Of a stretch of DNA of 64,000 nucleotides, positions 45,248-53,862 are shown piece by piece; positions within the stretch are counted from its first letter, which is position 1; each line of letters begins with the position of its first letter. The translations under genes and the position numbers were made by a program. The notes under the pieces are model-generated. The model ran no database searches, was not told the origin of the DNA, and saw only the letters and a program-made list of their open reading frames with translations. The stretch is from Streptomyces bungoensis. Its GTDB lineage: Bacteria; Actinomycetota; Actinomycetes; Streptomycetales; Streptomycetaceae. The DNA is taken from the NCBI RefSeq assembly GCF_001514215.1, contig NZ_KQ948855.1, positions 219,710 through 283,709 on the forward strand, written 5' to 3'.

Positions 45248-45748
45248 TCACGCGTTTTGCGCGATCTCCCGAGCCAGGTCGGCCAGCCGGTGCGCCTCGG
45301 GCAGGGCGTCCGCCTTCGTCAGGGGGCAGCGCACCGGGTGCGAGTTGTCGCTCCGGACGTCACGCGCGTACGCGAAACGGCAGCCGTCCGCGGCGTCGAT
45401 CGGCACGCGGAAGTCCAGGTAGCCGCGATCGGGCCGGACGTAGCAGTACGCGCCCACCTTGCGGGGGCCGGGCACGTAGAGCTTGACGTAGCTCGTCTTC
45501 TCGGTGCCCAGCTCGGCGACGGCTCCGTGCTCGCGGACCTCCGTCTCCACGAAGGAGACGAAGTGGTCGAGCTGCTGGGCGGGAGCCCGCGTGCGCAGCA
45601 GGTCGAGCACGTCCGCGTTCAGCACGGGCTCGCTGCGCTGCGCCGGCCGCGCCTTGCTGCGCAGGCTGAACTCGGCCCCGTGGGCCGCCAGCGCCTCGAT
45701 CAGCGCGGGCATCTCCCCCGGCTCCGCCTCGATGGTCACCTTGATCAT
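45248..45748 (-). CDS. Unknown 166-residue protein
   Basis: Starts at ATG 45748 (MIKVTIEAEPGEMPALIEAL), spaced correctly from AAGGGG; an ATG two codons earlier is too close to that site. Ferredoxin-like N-terminus, a Ala/Arg-rich middle (SKARPAQRSEPVLNADVLDL), and a conserved-looking C-terminal half with KTSYVKLYVPGPRKVGAYCYVR, RGYLDFRVPIDAADG and FAYARDVRSDNSHPVRCPLT, which resembles a sugar- or nucleic-acid-binding beta sheet rich in aromatic residues. No family recognised. It is convergent with the 44113 gene and lies downstream of the CHAT operon on the same strand but separated by 106 bp, so membership in that operon is doubtful. Confidence 0.7.
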   Translation of the reverse strand: MIKVTIEAEPGEMPALIEALAAHGAEFSLRSKARPAQRSEPVLNADVLDLLRTRAPAQQLDHFVSFVETEVREHGAVAELGTEKTSYVKLYVPGPRKVGAYCYVRPDRGYLDFRVPIDAADGCRFAYARDVRSDNSHPVRCPLTKADALPEAHRLADLAREIAQNA

Positions 45749-45854
45749 TGTCATTCCCCTTCGCCTTCACCCGACGGTGACGAACGCCCCCGACGGGGAA
45801 CAGCATGGGGAAAGAAGGCGGGTTGCTGTCAAATGCTTTCCGCTTACTTTCTCT

Positions 45855-48800
45855 CTACTTCCCCTCTGCTTTCCGCTTGCTGTCCTCGTCCAGCTCCCGC
45901 AGGGCCGCACGGGCGCGCTCGACGAGGCGGGGCGTCCCGGCGTCCCGGAGGGCGGACGTGTAGAAGCGCCGGGCTTCCGGGACACGGCCGAGGTCGCGCA
46001 GGCAGTCGCCGATGGTGAGGTAGGTGTCGGGGCGGTCTCCGGTCTCGTCGGTGCGGCCGAAGAGGACGAGAGCACGGCGGGCGTACCCGAGTCCGTCCGC
46101 CGGCCTGCCGCGCAGCCGGGCGAGGACGGCGAGACGGCGCAGGCACTGTGCCTGCGCGGCGACACGGTCCAGCTCCCGGTTCAGTTCCAGGGCCGTACGG
46201 GTGTGCTCCTCCGCGATGTCCAGGGCGCCCATGCGCTCCGCGCAGACCCCCAGGTGCTGGTGGGAGCGGGCCATCTCCTCGGGTGCGTCACGGGCGACGG
46301 CCGAGCGCAGTGCGGCGTCGAACTCGGCGTGCGCCGCCTGGTAGTCCTCCATGAGCACGTACAAGGTGCCGATCTGATTGCGCAGTTCGTCCGCCTGCGC
46401 CGCTTCACCTGTGCTCTCGCAGAGAGCCAGCGCCGAGCGGCAGTGGGCCATGGCGGTGTCCAGGTCCCCCTCGTCCTCGGCCAGGTAGGCCAGACTGCGG
46501 TGGCAGGCACCGACCGCGCCGGCGTCCTCGAACTTCGCGAAGACCTCCTGTGCCTCCTCGAAACCGGCTCTGGCCTCCGCCGGGCGTCCGTCGTACTGGT
46601 TCAGCATGGACAGCTGGTAAAGGGTGGCGGCGGCGTCCCGTTCCCGGCCCAGCTCCCGGAAGGCCGTGCGGGCCCGGCGGTACCGGGCCTCGGCGGTGCT
46701 GTGATCGCCTTGTTCGTGCTCGATGGACCCGAGCTGGTGCTCGGCGAAGGCGACACCCAGCGGGTCGCCGGCCGCCGTGCTGACGGCCAGGGCCCGTTCC
46801 AGGTGCTCGCGCGCCTCCCTCATGTCGCCCCGGTCGCGGGCGATGAGACCGAGCTGGCGATGGACGACGGCCTCCGACTCCGTGCCCGGTTCGCTCCACT
46901 CCAGCATGCGCCGGCACAGGGCCCGTTCCGTCGTCCAGCGGCCCATGGCGTGCAGCACCCCGCACAGGCGGCGGCCCAGCGCTCCCGCCTCCCGGTGCAG
47001 CCGGACGGCGTCGAGATGGTGCAGGGACTCGAACGCCGCGTCGACGCGTACCGGTTCGGGCAGACCGGTGTCGGAGAAGACCCCCTCCGTGTACGCGGCC
47101 GCCCGGCGGTGGGCGTCCTGTGCGGCCTCCGGGTCGAGACGGTCCAGTTCGGCCGCGGTCCAGCGGTGAACGCTCCACAACGGCACACCGGCCGCATCCT
47201 TGCCGTCCTCGGCCAGCAGCCCTGAGGCGGCCAGCGCACCGAGGCGCTCGCGTGTCCCCTCCGGACTCTCCGGCGCATCGTCCGGGCCGGTGAACGCCGA
47301 CGCCGGGACGGGCACACGATGCACCGCCGCGCGGTGCAGCACGGTGCGGCTCGCCGGGTCCAGCGTGGACAGCAGGTCGCCGAGCAGGGTGTCGGCGGCC
47401 GTGAGGCTCAGCGCCTCCTGCACGGCGGGACGCAGCTCGCCCCGGACGCGGGCGCGCGCGGCGTCGAGGCCACCGCCGAGCCGGCCGATACGGCCCGCCA
47501 GGTCGTCCGTCGTCCGACCGGCGCCGAGGAGCGCTTCCAGATAGGCGTACGTACGGGGATGACCGCCGACGACCTGCCGGATCTCCCGCCACTTCCGCCA
47601 GGGCAGCCGCCGCGACAGGGGCAGTCGCAGTCGCATCAGATCGGTCTCGTCCGGGGTGAGCGGAGGAAGCGGGAGCTGGTGCAGACGCCGAGAGGCGGGT
47701 CCGTCCGCCGTCGGGAGGGGATGACGCGAGGCGATCAGCAGGGAGGTGGCCGTGGCCTGGGTGGTCCACGCGGTGAGGAAGTCCGCCAGTTCGGGGTCGG
47801 TGAAACGGATCCGGCCGCGCGGGTCGCGGATCAGGTTGGCCTCGAAGTCGTCCAGCACCACCGTCAGCGACCGGGCAGGTCCTTCCGGCGCCGTGGGACG
47901 AACCTCCTTGCCCGCGCCCGCACTCGGGCCCGCGTCGGTGGCGGTGAGGCCGGCGAGGACGGCCAGGCGCACGGACCAGGGCCGCTCCGCGTCGGACAGC
48001 TCGGATATCCGTGCGTCGTCCGTATCCCCCACGAGCACCTTCGCGACGCCGCGCAGGATCTCGTCGGGACCGACCGGGCCCTTCAGCAGCACGGGAGAGG
48101 TCGACGCGGCCCGCAGCCGCAGCAACTCGCCGACGAAGGCGGTCTTCCCGACCCCGCCCACCCCGTGCACGACGAGCCCGGAGCCGTCGTCGGCGAGGGC
48201 GTTCAGCGCGAGGCGCAACTGCGCCCGGCGGCCCACGAACGAGCCGAGCGGCAGCGCGAGCGGCGCCTCGGGCGCGGCGGCCGGCGTCGGGGCCTCACCG
48301 CGGTCGGGTTCCACCGGCTCGGGGCGGGGCCCGGCGAAGAGAATCGGCACATGCCATTCCGGCAGCCAGTCGTTGCCGGCGCGGCGGAGGCGTTCCTGCT
48401 CGGTGCGGGCGTCGTGCAACGCCTCCCACAGGGGCCGGCCTGCGGCCAGCCCGGCGTACATGTCGGCCATCAGCGCGCCGGCGTACGCGTCCCGGACCGG
48501 TGCGGACATGGCGACGACGGCGGGCGCGCCGGACTCCGTGAGGCTCTGTGCCAGCCCGGGCAGAGACCTGCTGTGGTGCGCCGGCTCCGCGGGCCCGGCG
48601 GGAGAGCGGTTCACCGACGCCGCCGTCGAACAGCCCGCCAGGACCACCGCGGGGACACCGTGGGTGCCTCGCAGGGCCCGGCACAGGGCCTCGGCGGTCA
48701 CCGGCTCGCGTTCCCCGGCCTCGTCCTCCAACAGGAGTTCGCCGGGCCTGGCGTGGCAGACGATGTGGACGACGTCGGCGGGTTTCTCCGCCAGCGCGGC

Positions 48801-49460
48801 GCCGAGCGCGGCGAGACTGCCGGAGCTGAGCACCCGTAGGTCCGCGCGGCCCGGGATCCTGGACACGGCAGCCGCCAGACGCGCCGTCTCCGCGTCCAGG
48901 TCGAGCAGGGGCTCCCGGCGGCCGGGGGCCTTGCGGGGCCCGGCGAGCAGAACGAGCAGCCGCAGCGGTCGGTCCGGCCGGCCGGCGTGTGCGGGCACCA
49001 GGTGGTCGCCGAAGCTGCGGTACGGACGGATGGTGGGGTGGAGCGCCAGCGGTGCCGACCGGCCGGGCAGCGTCAGGGCCTCCCACGGCAGCCCGTCGAG
49101 CCGTCCCCGTTCCGCCTCGATGGTGAGCGGCAGGCCGTGCTCCCTCGCCGCCCCGCTCTCCGACGCCGTGGTGAGGGCGCGGAGCGTCGGGACGCCCACC
49201 GCCTCGGCGAGCAGGCCTCCCAGACGCCGCATCAGCACCTGCGGTGGGACGCCGGTCGCGCGTCGGCGAGCGCCCCGGCCGGCGGCCTCGTACGCCCGGT
49301 GCAGCGCCTGCACGGTCTCCGTCAGGGAGAAGGACACATCCGCACCGGGACCTTCGGCGACAATCTCCGAGCCGGCGCTGAGGGTGACGGCGGCATGCCG
49401 GATGCGAAGCCGCCAGTGCAGTGGGCCGGGGGGTAACGCCGGCAGCGGTTCATCGAGCAC
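45855..49460 (-). CDS. CHAT protease - STAND ATPase - TPR protein
   Basis: 1201 residues from GTG 49460. N-terminal CHAT (caspase-like) protease domain with the catalytic histidine in VVHIVCHAR (~235) and cysteine in VVLAGCSTAA (~277). A linker leads to a STAND/NB-ARC-type NTPase: GSFVGRRAQLRLAL, Walker A GVGGVGKTAF (~433), Walker B-like LTVVLDDFEANL (~532). From ~830 to ~1170 there are about seven to eight TPR-like repeats (for example GDMREAREHLERALAVSTAAGDP). The plan is that of signal-transducing death-domain-like NTPases: repeats sense a trigger, the NTPase oligomerises, and the protease is switched on. Last gene of a three-gene operon, overlapping the membrane protein gene by 11 bp. Anti-phage function is inferred from context. 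Confidence 0.88.
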   Translation of the reverse strand: MLDEPLPALPPGPLHWRLRIRHAAVTLSAGSEIVAEGPGADVSFSLTETVQALHRAYEAAGRGARRRATGVPPQVLMRRLGGLLAEAVGVPTLRALTTASESGAAREHGLPLTIEAERGRLDGLPWEALTLPGRSAPLALHPTIRPYRSFGDHLVPAHAGRPDRPLRLLVLLAGPRKAPGRREPLLDLDAETARLAAAVSRIPGRADLRVLSSGSLAALGAALAEKPADVVHIVCHARPGELLLEDEAGEREPVTAEALCRALRGTHGVPAVVLAGCSTAASVNRSPAGPAEPAHHSRSLPGLAQSLTESGAPAVVAMSAPVRDAYAGALMADMYAGLAAGRPLWEALHDARTEQERLRRAGNDWLPEWHVPILFAGPRPEPVEPDRGEAPTPAAAPEAPLALPLGSFVGRRAQLRLALNALADDGSGLVVHGVGGVGKTAFVGELLRLRAASTSPVLLKGPVGPDEILRGVAKVLVGDTDDARISELSDAERPWSVRLAVLAGLTATDAGPSAGAGKEVRPTAPEGPARSLTVVLDDFEANLIRDPRGRIRFTDPELADFLTAWTTQATATSLLIASRHPLPTADGPASRRLHQLPLPPLTPDETDLMRLRLPLSRRLPWRKWREIRQVVGGHPRTYAYLEALLGAGRTTDDLAGRIGRLGGGLDAARARVRGELRPAVQEALSLTAADTLLGDLLSTLDPASRTVLHRAAVHRVPVPASAFTGPDDAPESPEGTRERLGALAASGLLAEDGKDAAGVPLWSVHRWTAAELDRLDPEAAQDAHRRAAAYTEGVFSDTGLPEPVRVDAAFESLHHLDAVRLHREAGALGRRLCGVLHAMGRWTTERALCRRMLEWSEPGTESEAVVHRQLGLIARDRGDMREAREHLERALAVSTAAGDPLGVAFAEHQLGSIEHEQGDHSTAEARYRRARTAFRELGRERDAAATLYQLSMLNQYDGRPAEARAGFEEAQEVFAKFEDAGAVGACHRSLAYLAEDEGDLDTAMAHCRSALALCESTGEAAQADELRNQIGTLYVLMEDYQAAHAEFDAALRSAVARDAPEEMARSHQHLGVCAERMGALDIAEEHTRTALELNRELDRVAAQAQCLRRLAVLARLRGRPADGLGYARRALVLFGRTDETGDRPDTYLTIGDCLRDLGRVPEARRFYTSALRDAGTPRLVERARAALRELDEDSKRKAEGK

Positions 49461-50217
49461 AGGGGTCCCCCTGCCCGTGGGCGGCCGCGTGGACGGCTTT
49501 CGGTTTCGCGGCGGCACCCGCCTCGCAGACGTACACGACGGTCGGCTCCTCCTTCGCGTCGAGTGGCGCGGTGACGTACAGGACGGCACCGGCCAGGACC
49601 AGCAGCGCGGCCAGCAGGGTGTCCCGCCGGGCCCGCAGCAGGGACTGCCGTACCTGCCAGGCGTGGATCCAGGCGAGCAGTCGCTGTTGCAGACGCTGGA
49701 TCAGCAGTGCGTTCCGCCGGGCGACGGCCGCCTCGTGGGTCAGGACCCGCACCCGCGCGGGATCGCTCTCACGGGCCAGCAGGGCTTCGAGACGGGCCGC
49801 CACGGTCAGCCGCAGCCGGCGCTCCCGCCGCAGCGCGGCCGGGTCGGTGGCATGCGGGCCGTAGAAGTCGCTCGGTGACCGGTCGATCAGCTTCCGCAGA
49901 CCGGCCAGGTCCGGTGAGCCGAGATCGTCGAGCGTGGCCGTCCGTGGGCTGAGCACCTCGCTGGTGCGCCACACCACCCAGACGACCCCGACGACGGCCA
50001 GCAGCATGCCGCCGGCGGCCGCGGCCACGTCTCCGGCGTCGTTCAGGTCCTTGACGATCACGAGTGGCCCACCGGCCAGCACCAGAGCGCCGACTCCCGC
50101 CGCCGCTCCGGTGATCCAGCGGGCCGTGGCGCGCATGTCGTCGACGGAGGCCCGCAGATCGGCGAGCACGGGGTCGGGGCCCGGGTCGCCGGCCGGCGGC
50201 TCGGCGGGGCTGCTCAT
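49450..50217 (-). CDS. Membrane protein of the CHAT operon
   Basis: 255 residues from ATG 50217 (MSSPAEPPAGDPGPDPVLAD). Hydrophobic helices near residues 33-52 (GAAAGVGALVLAGGPLVIV), 60-80 (AAGGMLLAVVGVVWVVW) and 212-230 (TLLAALLVLAGAVLYVTA), with a cytoplasmic coiled-coil-like Arg/Ala/Leu-rich stretch between them (DPAALRRERRLRLTVAARLEAL) and a short external C-terminal tail containing two cysteines. No enzymatic motif. The coding region overlaps both neighbours (ATGA with the upstream gene, 11 bp with the CHAT gene), so the three proteins are very probably made together. It could be the membrane target or sensor of the CHAT protein. Confidence 0.75.
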   Translation of the reverse strand: MSSPAEPPAGDPGPDPVLADLRASVDDMRATARWITGAAAGVGALVLAGGPLVIVKDLNDAGDVAAAAGGMLLAVVGVVWVVWRTSEVLSPRTATLDDLGSPDLAGLRKLIDRSPSDFYGPHATDPAALRRERRLRLTVAARLEALLARESDPARVRVLTHEAAVARRNALLIQRLQQRLLAWIHAWQVRQSLLRARRDTLLAALLVLAGAVLYVTAPLDAKEEPTVVYVCEAGAAAKPKAVHAAAHGQGDPCAR

Positions 50218-50399
50218 CCCGGGAACGAGGGGTCGTCGTCCGGCCCTGTGCCGTCCTCGTCGTGGCCGCGCAGGTCGGGTGGTGCCTGGTCGTCGGGGAG
50301 TTCTTCGTGCCGCACCCATCCGGTGCCGTCGAAGTACTCCACGGTCGTGCCGTTGAACCGGATGTCGCCCACTTCGGGCTGCGGCGGTGGTGAACCCAT
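50214..50399 (-). CDS. Small acidic 61-residue protein, first gene of the CHAT operon
   Basis: 61 residues from ATG 50399. Contains GDIRFNGTTVEYFDGTGWVR, a short beta motif with two aromatic pairs, followed by a very acidic tail (DDQAPPDLRGHDEDGTGPDDDPSFPG). No known domain could be assigned; the first half looks like a small beta-hairpin protein-interaction module. Its stop codon overlaps the start of the membrane protein gene (ATGA). Coupling to a CHAT protease makes it a candidate regulator, adaptor or substrate. Confidence 0.65.
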   Translation of the reverse strand: MGSPPPQPEVGDIRFNGTTVEYFDGTGWVRHEELPDDQAPPDLRGHDEDGTGPDDDPSFPG

Positions 50400-50555
50400 G
50401 ACCGGATTATCCGCAGAATTCAAACCAGTTGCACCGGATGTACCGAACTCGGCGGGTAGTCTTCCGAGTGACGACGACTCCCCCGCACTCAGCCGAGGAC
50501 ACCCAACTCCCTTACTACGCACCGCATCCGTCTCCTGCGACGAAGGGCTACCGCC

Positions 50556-50989
50556 GTGTACCGCCTGACACTCAGCCCACACGCCCGGGGCACCAGGGTC
50601 GAGTCACTCCACGGGCTGATCGAGAGTTCCGGACTCGTCACCAGGTGCAGACGTCGGTCGGTCCGGACGACACGACCGGAGCGATCCTCGAGGCGGCTCC
50701 GCGTCTCGCGGAGGACCAGGACGTCAGGCCCAACGGGCTGATCGTGAGCCGCGTCGGGACGTACCGCATCGTCTGGGGCGTCGTCAGCCATCCCACCGGA
50801 AGCCTGGCGGTCCTCACCCCGCTGCCGGCCTACGAGGGACAGCCCTCCGACTGGATCCGCCACTACATGGGTGAGGTGCTCGATCCCGTCATGGCTCTCT
50901 CCGGCCGCGGCCACCGCACCGGAGGCGGCGGCAACGGGACGGTGACCGACCCGGAGTTCGCGCGGGCGTTCGGGGATGCCTACGTCTGA
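50556..50989 (+). pseudogene. Frameshifted unknown gene
   Basis: A frame opens at GTG 50556 with GAAGG upstream (translation VYRLTLSPHARGTRVESL) and keeps strong third-position GC bias up to about 50640. The bias then moves to the next frame, which continues (VQTSVGPDDTTGAILEAA, later YRIVWGVVSHPTGSLAVL and DWIRHYMGEVLDPVMALS) to a stop at 50989. One missing base at ~50636-50645 would join both into one protein of about 143 residues. Either a real mutation, a sequencing error, or the shorter protein from GTG 50645 alone is made (114 residues). Family unknown. It is divergent from the CHAT operon. Confidence 0.5.
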
Positions 50990-51505
50990 CCCGGAATCCT
51001 CGCGCGAACGGGAACCCCGGCGGGACGGGCGGCGGCCGTTCGGGCGGTGGCGCAGGGCGCGACAACCCCGACAGGGCCGGACCCCACCGTCTACCGGAAG
51101 ATGTCCTTGACGCCCTGGTCCGTCCGCGACGAGACCCTCTGCAGTGCACGAACCCCGCGTCACCTCGGCGGGGCATCGGTTCTCCCAGCCGCATCGCCGG
51201 CCGCACCCAGACCCCACCAACAGCCGTTGCTCCCCCTTTGCAGTGATCGAACTTGTGCACGACACCTCCGGGTTGAAGTCGAACGGTCCGGGCGGCCGAC
51301 GGAGGGGGCGGAGACCAACGGACATCCAGGGCATCATCACCTACCGCCGACGCGGAGGCACGGTCTGACAGCGGGCGAGCGACACCCTGACGGGCGGCTT
51401 CGACCAGTGCCCGACAAGCCCGACGCCCTCGCCCACCGCCCCCACGTCTGGGCCGGGGTGGCCGCCGTGACCGGGGTGCGGCCGGGCCGTCCTCCGTGCC
51501 GGGGA
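50990..51505. other. No gene recognised
   Basis: About 516 bp between the frameshifted gene and the NPCBM lipoprotein gene. Open frames here have no start signal and no typical codon bias. A remnant such as the plus-strand stretch ending at 51368 (RPTDIQGIITYRRRGGTV) could be gene debris. No strong hairpin was found. Confidence 0.4.
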
Positions 51506-52252
51506 CTACTTGACGAACCTGCCGTTGCCCACGACCACGTGCGGTCGGCTGTTGATGGCGTCCTTGGCCCAGTGCACGATCTCGACATCGATGGTGATCA
51601 GGTTCGTGCCACCGAGGTCCTCCGAAACCGGGTAGGTCTCTCCGCTTTTCAGGGTGAGGTCGGCGAGCGTCGTTCCGTCGCGGCGTCTGATGCCGAGGTG
51701 TGCCTCGTAGTCGGGCAGCGTGTTCTGGTCGAGCCCGACAGTCGCCTGGAAGCGGGTCAGGCCGGACGGCACATTGAACGACAGGGACTTGACTTCGGTG
51801 GCGAAGACACCCGGTGCGAACTCGATGCTCTGCGGGAGGACCGAGTCACCGAGCCGGGAGGGTCCCTTGCCCTCGTTGTTGCCGTAGCCCCCGATGGGGC
51901 CGACGTCGGTCAGGTAGCGCAGACGCACGTCCGAGACCGCCGCGCCGGGAGTCCCCCCGGACCTCGCGGGGCCGGGAGCCGCCGACGACGCCTGGTCCTC
52001 GGTGCCACCACCGGCAGAGCTGCCGGAACCGGGTTCCGTTGCGGGTTCCGTGTCCGATGGGCTGGAGGCATCCGGGGTCTCCGACGCCGGGGACTCCGCC
52101 GCCCCCTCCTGACAGGCCGCGTTGTCGACGCACACCTTGCCGTCCCGTCCGGCGTGCTGCGTGATGTTGTTGGTGTCACCGCATGCGGTGACCACCGGCA
52201 TCAGCAGGCACACCAGGACGGACCCCCCGATCACCGTGCTCCGGACGCGCAT
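51506..52252 (-). CDS. Lipoprotein with NPCBM-like domain
   Basis: 248 residues from ATG 52252. Signal peptide with lipobox VVTAC (Cys ~23). Right after it comes NNITQHAGRDGKVCVDNAAC, a motif shared with the next two genes. A Ser/Thr/Pro/Gly/Glu-rich stalk (~45-100) is followed by a C-terminal NPCBM/NEW2-like carbohydrate-binding fold: LSFNVPSGLTRFQATVGLDQ, HLGIRRRDGTTLADLTLKSG and LITIDVEIVHWAKD. Predicted to be anchored on the outer face of the membrane and to bind a glycan or surface polymer. Third of three same-strand genes, 25 bp after its paralogue. Confidence 0.82.
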   Translation of the reverse strand: MRVRSTVIGGSVLVCLLMPVVTACGDTNNITQHAGRDGKVCVDNAACQEGAAESPASETPDASSPSDTEPATEPGSGSSAGGGTEDQASSAAPGPARSGGTPGAAVSDVRLRYLTDVGPIGGYGNNEGKGPSRLGDSVLPQSIEFAPGVFATEVKSLSFNVPSGLTRFQATVGLDQNTLPDYEAHLGIRRRDGTTLADLTLKSGETYPVSEDLGGTNLITIDVEIVHWAKDAINSRPHVVVGNGRFVK

Positions 52253-52277
52253 GTTCCTCTGCCCCGATCGTGCTGCC

Positions 52278-53078
52278 TCACCTGTGGACAACCGGAGCTC
52301 CCACCGCACCATGGGCGGACGCGAGCGGCCCCGCGAACGTGATGCGCAACAGCCCCACGTGTGAGATGTCCAGACCCTTGAGTGTGTAGGTCCTGCCGTA
52401 CTCCAGCGTCTTCGAGTAAAGGACCTTTCCGGTGCCCTGATCGGCCAGTGTCAGCTCCAGTGTCTGTGTCTTGTCGCTCCCGGGAGAGTCGGCGGCGATC
52501 CCGAACGTCCCGTCGAACCTGGTGTACTTGCCGGCCGTCTTCATCTGGAAGTAGCCGCTGTCGTTCGCTCCGCACGCGACGGAGCAGGTCAGAACGAAGC
52601 CCGTCCTGAAGGACCGGCTGCCGATGACCACGTTGTCGGCGCTCCAGGTGGCACAGATACCGAAATCGCAGCCGTCCGCGGAGTCCTGGAGCCCGCCCGG
52701 AAGGTTCCCGCCGGACAGTTCGACGCGCACCGGGGGCGCCTCGCCCTGTTCGGCAGTGGTGCTGCCGCCGGAGCTTCCGCCCGAACCGCTGGTGCCGCCG
52801 TCCGTGCCCGAGTCCCCGCCGCCCTGGCCTCCGTCACCGCGGCTCGGGGCGGAGGATTCCGTCGACGGTGTCTCGGTCGACGGGGAGTCGGCGGGGGAAG
52901 GGGCGTCCTGCCCGCCCGGGGATCCCCCGTCGGAGCAGGTCGAGTCCTGACACACCGCGGCGCCCCCGCCCGCGTGCTGGTTGATCGTGGTGTCCTTGCA
53001 CGACGTGAGCGCGAGGGCGCACAGCGCCGCCAGTGCCAGTGCCCGGGGGGCTCTTCGCCAGGCCTTCATGGCCTTCAT
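52278..53078 (-). CDS. Lipoprotein, NPCBM-like paralogue
   Basis: 266 residues. Signal peptide with two basic residues and lipobox ALTSC (Cys ~27), followed by DTTINQHAGGGAAVCQDSTC, the motif shared with its neighbours. A long Gly/Ser/Asp-rich stalk (~50-115) precedes a beta domain: FGICATWSADNVVIGSRSF, YTRFDGTFGIAADSPGSD, TLELTLADQGTGKVLYSKTL. The domain has two extra Cys pairs compared with the neighbour at 51506. ATG at 53078; a second ATG three codons later is possible. Extracellular binding protein by inference. Confidence 0.78.
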   Translation of the reverse strand: MKAMKAWRRAPRALALAALCALALTSCKDTTINQHAGGGAAVCQDSTCSDGGSPGGQDAPSPADSPSTETPSTESSAPSRGDGGQGGGDSGTDGGTSGSGGSSGGSTTAEQGEAPPVRVELSGGNLPGGLQDSADGCDFGICATWSADNVVIGSRSFRTGFVLTCSVACGANDSGYFQMKTAGKYTRFDGTFGIAADSPGSDKTQTLELTLADQGTGKVLYSKTLEYGRTYTLKGLDISHVGLLRITFAGPLASAHGAVGAPVVHR

Positions 53079-53093
53079 GTTCTCCGTCCCCGC

Positions 53094-53261
53094 TCAGCAC
53101 TGTGAGTTGATGCAGATGTTGCCGTCCTTGCCCGTCCGCTGATGGATGTCATTGGTGTCCGACGCCAGCATCCCGGTAATCAGCGCAGCGGTGATCGCCC
53201 CCACCAGTCCGATAACAGCGACGATGATCGCGATTTTGTGATCTTTGGTCCAACCCGCCAT
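53094..53261 (-). CDS. Small single-pass membrane protein sharing the lipoprotein motif
   Basis: 55 residues from ATG 53261 (MAGWTKDHKIAIIVAVIGLV). One transmembrane helix (~9-31), then an external tail DTNDIHQRTGKDGNICINSQC that is the same motif found after the lipobox in the next two proteins. The motif ends the protein, so here it is the whole external part. The gene has GGGGGG upstream and lies 15 bp before the lipoprotein gene; the three are probably one transcript. Confidence 0.72.
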   Translation of the reverse strand: MAGWTKDHKIAIIVAVIGLVGAITAALITGMLASDTNDIHQRTGKDGNICINSQC

Positions 53262-53862
53262 TTGAACAACCCCCCTGCATAAAGCGGTGGTTGATGGTGT
53301 CACAGGAGTCGCGTTGATCACCAGAAAACGCGGCGGGCGTACGATCCTGTGGCCCGCTCGTTACCGGTCCGCCCTCCTTCTCCTCCCCGCTCCAGGACCT
53401 CCGTCCGTGCCTGGCTGGAGCAGCGCACGAACGCGGCCGGTCGACAAGGACACACTGTGCCGCCGTTGCCGCAACTCGCCTGCACACGCGCCCGGTCGGC
53501 CCGGGCCACGCACGCCGCCCACCCTGCGGGAGCCCGTCGTCACATGAGTCCCCGTCGCCAGAGGTCCCTGGCGGCATGCTCGCCATGGGAGCGAGACACG
53601 ACAGCGAGGAGCCGTACGTCAACGGCCTGTGCGATCAGGTACCGGCGAAAACGCCCTGACGCGACACAGGTTCGGCCGGCTGCTCGGGGACACCGGAGCC
53701 GGGGGCCGACAGGTAAGGCTGCCGGTCGACGCGTATCACTGCTGTTTGGAGGCGGGGGCGATGTCAGCGGTTCCTCGTACAGTCGGTCCTGATCGTTTGC
53801 TCCGTGCATGGACCCCGTCCACCGTCGTCACGGTCCCCATCCCATGGAAAGTCGTGAACGTC
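53262..53862. other. Intergenic region, promoter expected, no gene recognised
   Basis: About 600 bp between the divergent 55-residue membrane protein gene and the unknown gene at 53863. Several long open frames cross it on both strands but none has both a start signal and Streptomyces codon bias. It must contain promoters for both directions; I could not place them. Confidence 0.4.
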
